A stretch of 64,000 nt of DNA from Bacteroides sp. ET71 (lineage in GTDB: Bacteria > Bacteroidota > Bacteroidia > Bacteroidales > Bacteroidaceae): NCBI RefSeq assembly GCF_023336905.1, contig NZ_JAMBLS010000013.1, positions 1-64,000 of the forward strand, in the 5' to 3' direction. The notes below the pieces were generated by a model that was not told the DNA's origin, searched no databases, and was given only the letters and a program-made list of their open reading frames with translations. The stretch's first letter is position 1. Every line of letters starts with the position of its first letter. Made by a program: the position numbers and the translations under genes. This document shows, one piece after another, positions 59,205 to 64,000 of the stretch.

Positions 59205-60254
59205 TTATAATGTCCGGATATATATCCCCATCAGCGTGCCGGGCAGTTCCGCCAGCCCGTCATTGTCGGACTGCAGGATTTCTCCCAGTCCGGCAAAGGC
59301 CCCAGGCATCTGTTGTGAGATGCCGCGCAGTTCCTCCTTTTCCCGGGCGGAGAGCAGAACCGTGCAGATGCCGTCCATCGAGATGTAGGGCTGCAGTATC
59401 ATGCACGCATATCCGAACGCCTGCGCCCTGGATTTCACCTTGCCCTCGCGGATGTCATCGAGGCAGGCGACCGCATTCTGTATAATCCGGCGGTTGGTGC
59501 GCATGGCCATGTATATCATCGCATCCCGGTAGGAAATCTCCTTGTTCTCCGCAGCGAGGAAAACCAGCGAGCAGCACCGTTCCGTGTCTTTTGTCAGGTC
59601 CGACATATCCTCTCCGGCCAGACCGTCAAGGTGCGCAAGAAAGGTGCGGAACATGACATCCTCGTCCCTGATGAATGTTTTCAGGCCGGTAAGACTATGT
59701 ATTCCGCCCTGCAATGTCCCGGCAAGCAACCGGCGGTACGCCGAACGAATGCCGTCGCCGTCAACGGCAAGGGGCGGGATACTGTCAAGAGAACCGAAGA
59801 ACGGTCTTATACTGTCTGCCGCATCCGTCAGTTCCTTGTCGCCGCAATAGGGAGAAGTCCTTTCCATGAGCGTGAACACGTCCTGATAGGAACGGGTTCC
59901 TGACCGGGCCAGACGGACGAACTCCGTGCGGAGCGAATCGTGAATCTCGCCGCATTTGCCGTACAGGTCGGAATGTGGATTGCCGGAAGTGTCCTGCGCC
60001 GCATAGAAAAAGACGGAATCCTTGAGGGACTGCCAGCGGTTGACATATCCGGCCAGCTCTTCCGACGAAAGGGTGTCCATGCCTCTGATTTCACTCAGGA
60101 ACCTGCCGTATGTTCCGACCGGGTCATCTTTCATTGGCGGCTCCGCACTGCCACTCCCGCCGCTGCAAGAAACGGACAGGGATATGGCTACTGAAGCGGC
60201 AACCAATCCGGCCAGAAGCGACCTTGATTTTGAATATGATTTTGTTAATTCCAT
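59205..60254 (-). CDS. lipoprotein
   Basis: A 349-residue protein with a lipoprotein signal: a basic start (MELTKSYSKSRS), a hydrophobic core (LLAGLVAASVAISL) and the lipobox LSVSC followed by SGGSGSAEP. The mature part is helical. It is first in the leftward operon that ends with the MobV and OmpA-like genes, so it may be an envelope component of the transfer system. Its promoter region is shared with the divergent resolvase-like gene. Confidence 0.75.
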   Translation of the reverse strand: MELTKSYSKSRSLLAGLVAASVAISLSVSCSGGSGSAEPPMKDDPVGTYGRFLSEIRGMDTLSSEELAGYVNRWQSLKDSVFFYAAQDTSGNPHSDLYGKCGEIHDSLRTEFVRLARSGTRSYQDVFTLMERTSPYCGDKELTDAADSIRPFFGSLDSIPPLAVDGDGIRSAYRRLLAGTLQGGIHSLTGLKTFIRDEDVMFRTFLAHLDGLAGEDMSDLTKDTERCCSLVFLAAENKEISYRDAMIYMAMRTNRRIIQNAVACLDDIREGKVKSRAQAFGYACMILQPYISMDGICTVLLSAREKEELRGISQQMPGAFAGLGEILQSDNDGLAELPGTLMGIYIRTL

Positions 60255-60461
60255 ATTGTATTTTCATATTAAAACGACACAAAACTATATAATATTTGCC
60301 ATAAAACGCCATGTAAAACGAGAATTTGACAATTATTTTTCTTCATATTCAACAGTATGATTTACAATGAAAACAAGTGAAAGAAAAAGTAGGGTCCGGA
60401 TATGATTTTTTGAATAAATACGGCAGAGTATGATTTCAAACAAATAAAAATATTACCTTTG
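60232..60461. promoter_or_regulatory. divergent control region with TATGATTT repeats
   Basis: AATATGATTTT (60232) and AGTATGATTT (60354-60363 and 60427-60436), and ATATGATTTTT (60400), share the operator core found at 21403-21434 and 21515-21524. A rightward -7 box TACCTTTG lies at 60454-60461, and the copy at 60427-60436 covers its upstream element. Confidence 0.65.
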
Positions 60462-60489
60462 TATCAGTTATCATTTTAAGTGCAAGAAA

Positions 60490-61122
60490 ATGGCAAAAGT
60501 AGGATACATATTCAAGGCTAATCACTATGACTCATACGAGGCCGATAAGGAGTGGATGCTGAATTTCGGCTGTGTACAGGTGATAGAGGAAGAGACTGAC
60601 CATGAACTGATGCGTCCGCAATGGAAACAGCTCATGAATGCCCTTGACCGGGGCGACGAGCTTGTGGTATCGAAGTTCAGCAACGCGGTTCGCGGGGTGC
60701 GTGAGCTTGCCGTCTGCATAGAGATGTGCAGGATCAAGGTCGTGCGCCTGATTTCCATCCATGACAGGATTGACAGCCGTAACGAGCTGTTCAAGGAGAC
60801 TACGGCGGCAGAGGTTCTCGAAATGGTCGGAGCCCTCCCGGAAGAAATAGCCGCACTGCGGAAGTCTTCCAGCCATATCATGATGTTCCAGAAGAATATC
60901 AAGTCGCCGGCCAAGACGGAGAAAACTTTATCCAGGACTGAGAGGGAAAGGACCATCGTGGACATGTATAACAACGGCTATTCCATCGACGACATTGCCA
61001 GCGTAAGCGGATTCAGCAGCAGGAGCTCGATATTCCGCATACTGAACAAATACAATGTCGATTTGAACAGGGGCCGGACCAAAGGACCGAGACGAAAAAA
61101 GGGAACAGAGGAAACGGAATGA
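60490..61122 (+). CDS. resolvase-fold protein lacking the usual serine motif
   Basis: A 210-residue protein. GDELVVSKFSNAVRGVRELAVCIEMCRIKVVRLISIHDRID follows the serine-recombinase plan (GDxLVVxKLDRLxRS...), and SIDDIASVSGFSSRSSIFRIL is a resolvase-type HTH. The expected N-terminal Y-x-R-x-S catalytic motif reads YIFKANHYDS, so the nucleophile is not where it should be. It may bind DNA without recombining it. It is autogenously placed behind TATGATTT operators and directly before the second immunity array. Confidence 0.75.
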   Translation: MAKVGYIFKANHYDSYEADKEWMLNFGCVQVIEEETDHELMRPQWKQLMNALDRGDELVVSKFSNAVRGVRELAVCIEMCRIKVVRLISIHDRIDSRNELFKETTAAEVLEMVGALPEEIAALRKSSSHIMMFQKNIKSPAKTEKTLSRTERERTIVDMYNNGYSIDDIASVSGFSSRSSIFRILNKYNVDLNRGRTKGPRRKKGTEETE

Positions 61123-61138
61123 CATTCATTTCATTATT

Positions 61139-61152
61139 TACAGACATTACCG
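61139..61152 (+). repeat. half cassette repeat after the resolvase-like gene
   Basis: TACAGACATTACCG matches the right end (CCAGACATTACAG) of repeat site 4. It marks the junction between the backbone and the first cassette of array 2. Confidence 0.55.
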
Positions 61153-61174
61153 ATAATAATTAAAACAAAGAAAT

Positions 61175-61717
61175 ATGAACGAACAATATGCCAAATGTAT
61201 TCCTTTTGACGCTAACGTAAAGGGAAGAATCGGAGGAAATCCTCCACAGATAGTAGAGAACAGTATTCCTGACGGATATTTGTTTTATGCAACATTGGTG
61301 CATCCGGAGAAAGAAAACAGGATGCTGTCTATTTTTATACATGGTGACTTTAACTCATTATTACAGGATAATATTTATCCATCTATAGCTGTAAAAGTCA
61401 TTGAACATGAGTATTCAGAAATGGGTTCTCGTTCAGAAAAAAGCATCAAAAAATTATCTATCAATTCTATCAGCGTTTATTATTATCCACAAGACAGTGA
61501 TTTTCAATTTATCAAAGTAGGTGGTGAACCACGTTTTATTCAGTGGAAAGATTACTATTATGAGGAATTGGAAAAAGACGGATATTCATTCTATTTGCAG
61601 ATAGACGAAGAAGGCTATAGGGATGGTATGCACTGTGTATTTGCGTATGGTGCTTTGTATTTGTATAAGCACAATGTAACCGGTGAAATTATCGCAGGCT
61701 TCTGGCAATGTTCTTAA
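61175..61717 (+). CDS. DUF1963-like immunity protein, array 2 gene 1
   Basis: A 180-residue protein. The phrase KVGGEPRFIQWKDYYYEELEKDGYSFYLQIDEEGY and the end LYLYKHNVTGEIIAGFWQCS resemble YwqG/DUF1963 proteins, which have a GGxPxWxQ motif and occur as immunity factors. The gene is AT-rich and follows the half repeat. Confidence 0.6.
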   Translation: MNEQYAKCIPFDANVKGRIGGNPPQIVENSIPDGYLFYATLVHPEKENRMLSIFIHGDFNSLLQDNIYPSIAVKVIEHEYSEMGSRSEKSIKKLSINSISVYYYPQDSDFQFIKVGGEPRFIQWKDYYYEELEKDGYSFYLQIDEEGYRDGMHCVFAYGALYLYKHNVTGEIIAGFWQCS

Positions 61718-61793
61718 ACTGGTCTGTAACATGTAGCTGCTCCGTTTGACAGGGCAAGATATGATCCATTATCAACATTCAAACAATAATAAT

Positions 61794-62129
61794 ATGAATC
61801 AAGAAGAGTTCCAATTATACAGAGACGAAATTGTCGAATTAACTCATCTGCTGAAAGAAGAATGGATTGATTTGAAAGTGTTGCTACAAAGTTGCAATTT
61901 GGATGTAGAGCACGGCCTTCTAATAAATTATTATGAAGATGAGTTTGATAATCAATATGGCTATTTCATTAATCCTGATGCCCAGCTTTTCTATTTTGAA
62001 ATAGATAAAGACGAACATATAAAAGCTACACATAAGGAAATAGATGGCAGTATTGAAACAAGCTGTCCTCAATATGTTGTTGCTTTAGAGGAATTGAATA
62101 ATCTTGCGAACAAACGGCGAACTGACTGA
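61794..62129 (+). CDS. hypothetical immunity-like protein, array 2 gene 2
   Basis: A 111-residue acidic protein from ATG 61794 (MNQEEFQLYRDEIVELTHLL). The longer upstream frame is not supported by codon use. The last residues, ANKRRTD, are encoded by the next cassette repeat, paralleling ANKQQTD in array 1. No family recognised. Confidence 0.6.
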   Translation: MNQEEFQLYRDEIVELTHLLKEEWIDLKVLLQSCNLDVEHGLLINYYEDEFDNQYGYFINPDAQLFYFEIDKDEHIKATHKEIDGSIETSCPQYVVALEELNNLANKRRTD

Positions 62130-62155
62130 ATAGGCGGAACGCTGCCGGACATTAG
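62106..62155 (+). repeat. cassette repeat, array 2
   Basis: GCGAACAAACGGC, centre GACTGAATAGG, then GCGGAACGCTGCCGGACATTAG. It is clearly of the same family as sites 2 and 4 although 46 kb away. Confidence 0.75.
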
Positions 62156-62176
62156 CAACCCACAAATAAAAATGGT

Positions 62177-62794
62177 ATGACGACAAAAAAATATGCGGAT
62201 TTTATAGAGAAACAGACACGAAGTATAATTAATGTCTCCGCTGAACCAATCTTTGGAGAATATATACTCCGAATCAATGGAAAGAAGATAGGTGTCTTGT
62301 ATCAGAATCAGTGCTATCTCTTTCTTACCGACAAAGGGAAAGAGTTGTTGCCTGATGCAAAAGTCTGTCGTCCATATAAAAATCCGCCGGGAGAAAAGGA
62401 TTTCATTTTAGTAGAAGATACGGCCAATAAGGAATTGCTTTGTTCTTTATTTAAAGCCATTTATGAGGATTTATATGCCGAGAAGGATTTAATCTATGAT
62501 TTTTCTTCTATATTTTCTTTCAATAGTGGTTTCACAGACGATATTGAAAGGGCATACGACGACTTTGTTGTCTTATTATCTTATTCTTGGGAGAATGGTT
62601 TCCTAAAAGAACGTCCGACAGACACAAAAGGAAGAATTATAAAGTTTGAATTTCTTAGGAGGGATTTAACTGATGAAGGGAAAAAATACTTCTTTCCGTT
62701 CGGTCAAAAATTCATTTCATATACAGACCGGACGCAAAAGACACCTTCTGAGAAACTGATGAGTAAATGGCTGAACGAGGTAAAAAACAAATAA
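62177..62794 (+). CDS. hypothetical immunity-like protein, array 2 gene 3
   Basis: A 205-residue protein (MTTKKYADFIEKQTRSIINV...), soluble and AT-rich. Flanked on both sides by cassette repeats. No family recognised. Confidence 0.6.
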   Translation: MTTKKYADFIEKQTRSIINVSAEPIFGEYILRINGKKIGVLYQNQCYLFLTDKGKELLPDAKVCRPYKNPPGEKDFILVEDTANKELLCSLFKAIYEDLYAEKDLIYDFSSIFSFNSGFTDDIERAYDDFVVLLSYSWENGFLKERPTDTKGRIIKFEFLRRDLTDEGKKYFFPFGQKFISYTDRTQKTPSEKLMSKWLNEVKNK

Positions 62795-62799
62795 AATTG

Positions 62800-62852
62800 G
62801 TCGCTAACAAACGGCAGTACCAACTGAACAGGTAGAACGCTGGAGAACATTC
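62800..62852 (+). repeat. cassette repeat, array 2
   Basis: CGCTAACAAACGGC, centre CAACTGAACAGGTAG, then AACGCTGGAGAACATTCAG. Confidence 0.7.
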
Positions 62853-62855
62853 AGT

Positions 62856-63824
62856 ATGATATATATTCGTAAACAAACATCACAGGAAATTGAAGATATA
62901 ACCTTGATGCAAGGTGAATCTATACAATTATTTGGCAAGCAGGGTTATACTGTGAGTCAATTGCAGTCCATTAATAAATTGCTTGAAATGAATGATTGCA
63001 CGATCTGTATTGATTGTGATTTAGGGACAAGTAATGAAAATGAAGACTTGATACATAATCTCAGTGTTATTGAATTTTTGAGTAATGTACGGCATTTGCT
63101 TGTCTCCAACTTCCCGTATAAAGCAGAATTGGATTCCATCGACTTTGTTCAATATACTCCATTACTGCAAAGTCTTTCAATTTTAGGTCTGGTCAAGAGA
63201 AGCATATCATTGCAACCCCTGCAGAAATTGAAGGTCTTAGATACTCTTAATTTCGGGAACTATTTGGACATAACGAAAAAACAGCTTTCCGTCATCAATG
63301 GTTTACCAAATCTTAAAGAATTGAAAGTCAATAAAATTGATGCGTCGGGCCTGAATCCTAACCTCAATATGAGGAAGTTATCCATATTCTCCAGACTGAT
63401 AAACGGCGAGTGTTTGCCTGACAAATTCCCGAATTTGGAATATCTGTATCTAAAAAGACAGACGAAATGCTCGGACTTTTCGTGGATTTCCAAGCTGGTT
63501 AATCTGAAAAAACTTTATCTGCACTGGACTTTCAGTCTTGAAACCTTGCCGGACTTGTCAAAACTGAGTAACTTGGAACTGCTGGAGTTGACAGGCTGTC
63601 CTAATCTGCGCTATGGTATTGACAGTATCAGCTCTCTTCCGAATTTGCAGCGCTTTGTTGCAACGGAGCTGACATGTCTGACAACCGAAGAACTGGAAAG
63701 ATCATTATCTCATTTGAAAACCTTGAAATCCGTTTATATTTATTATAGGAATAATAATGCGGAGAACAGGGCAATGGAAAAGTTAATGGAAAAGTATAAT
63801 TGGGTGAGTCATCCCAACACATAA
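62856..63824 (+). CDS. leucine-rich-repeat protein, array 2 gene 4
   Basis: A 322-residue protein. From about residue 60 it is made of leucine-rich repeats (LKVLDTLNFGNYLDI, LPNLKELKVNKIDAS, FPNLEYLYLKRQTKCSD, LVNLKKLYLHWTFSLETLP, LSNLELLELTGCPNLRYG, LPNLQRFVATEL). LRR proteins of this size appear among immunity genes and bind protein partners on a curved sheet. The gene is flanked by cassette repeats. Confidence 0.75.
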   Translation: MIYIRKQTSQEIEDITLMQGESIQLFGKQGYTVSQLQSINKLLEMNDCTICIDCDLGTSNENEDLIHNLSVIEFLSNVRHLLVSNFPYKAELDSIDFVQYTPLLQSLSILGLVKRSISLQPLQKLKVLDTLNFGNYLDITKKQLSVINGLPNLKELKVNKIDASGLNPNLNMRKLSIFSRLINGECLPDKFPNLEYLYLKRQTKCSDFSWISKLVNLKKLYLHWTFSLETLPDLSKLSNLELLELTGCPNLRYGIDSISSLPNLQRFVATELTCLTTEELERSLSHLKTLKSVYIYYRNNNAENRAMEKLMEKYNWVSHPNT

Positions 63825-63828
63825 AGGT

Positions 63829-63879
63829 ACATAACATGCGGCTCAACCTCTTCTGAAAAAGACCGATATGAACAAAGAT
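63829..63879 (+). repeat. cassette repeat, array 2 (diverged)
   Basis: CATAACATGCGGC, centre CTTCTGAAAAAGACCG, then ATGAACAAAG. It keeps the CTGAA loop but the right box is weak. Confidence 0.5.
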
Positions 63880-63913
63880 GCATAAAAAAAAGAATTAGAC
63901 AAATAGATAGGAA

Positions 63914-64000
63914 ATGAAAACGATAAAAGAATTGCTTGATGTGGCCATATCCATTGAAGATGAATTGAAGGATGCACAGTTTAAACCCCAATTAGGTGTG
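63914..64000 (+). CDS. N-terminal part of the next array gene
   Basis: An ATG at 63914 opens a frame (MKTIKELLDVAISIEDELKD) that leaves the window after 29 codons. Its position after a cassette repeat suggests another immunity-like gene; nothing more can be said. Confidence 0.55.
   Translation, partial: MKTIKELLDVAISIEDELKDAQFKPQLGV

Noticed and set aside
13696-63885. A CRISPR array
   Set aside because: The repeats are about 50 bp, imperfect, and separated by whole genes of variable length; no Cas genes are present.
1-64000. tRNA or rRNA genes as integration targets
   Set aside because: No tRNA-like cloverleaf or rRNA sequence was recognised near the att repeats or elsewhere; a tRNA scan was not possible here.

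Overview
The window comes from a Bacteroidales (Bacteroidota) genome or plasmid. Promoter-like elements throughout have the Bacteroides form (TTG or TTTG, about 17-21 bp, then TAnnTTTG). The gene families (ParB-like, SSB, ArdC, DUF4099/DUF3945, DUF3991-Toprim, methylase-helicase, MobV relaxases) are typical of Bacteroidales conjugative elements. No tRNA, rRNA, CRISPR array, or VirB4- or TraG-type transfer ATPase was recognised, so this is probably an internal part of a larger conjugative element.

Layout. (1) 0.4-13.5 kb: leftward genes resembling a conjugation 'leading region' (ParB-like protein, SSB, a 1657-residue methylase-helicase, small proteins). Most transcription units begin behind a recurring non-coding leader with a covarying hairpin and a rightward promoter-like sequence. 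A 1.2-kb low-GC insert (5.1-6.3 kb) carries a truncated Abi_2 gene, an ncRNA-like hairpin and an immunity-like gene. (2) 13.7-19.8 kb: a rightward array of short AT-rich immunity-like genes separated by imperfectly palindromic repeats of about 50 bp. This resembles the recombinase-associated acquired interbacterial defence (rAID) clusters of Bacteroidales. Its leader has been duplicated inside the array. (3) 19.8-37.5 kb: a GC-rich rightward operon of element functions (DUF4099/DUF3945, Toprim, PH domain, exported helical proteins, peptidoglycan hydrolases, double OB-fold protein, ArdC-like anti-restriction), with a probable -1 frameshift at 28.9 kb. (4) 37.5-40.5 kb: more small leftward genes with the same leader family. 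(5) 41-43.7 kb: a type IV AbiEi/AbiEii toxin-antitoxin pair with two operators, then a zinc-ribbon/HEPN protein. (6) 44-60.3 kb: a leftward operon (lipoprotein, unknown proteins, membrane protein, winged-helix-like protein, MobV relaxase, OmpA-like protein). It is split by a 9.7-kb mobilizable transposon (47.07-56.79 kb) bounded by 16-bp direct repeats. The transposon carries its own tyrosine integrase, relaxase, oriT-like region and immunity-like cargo. (7) 60.5-64 kb: a resolvase-like protein followed directly by a second cassette-type immunity array that runs off the window.

Taken together, the backbone supplies entry, establishment and anti-restriction functions, and the arrays and nested transposon add defence cargo. 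The observations most worth following up are the repeated hairpin-plus-promoter units, the attC-like cassette repeats with leader duplication, the A-run frameshift, and an operator motif shared between 21.4 kb and 60.4 kb.
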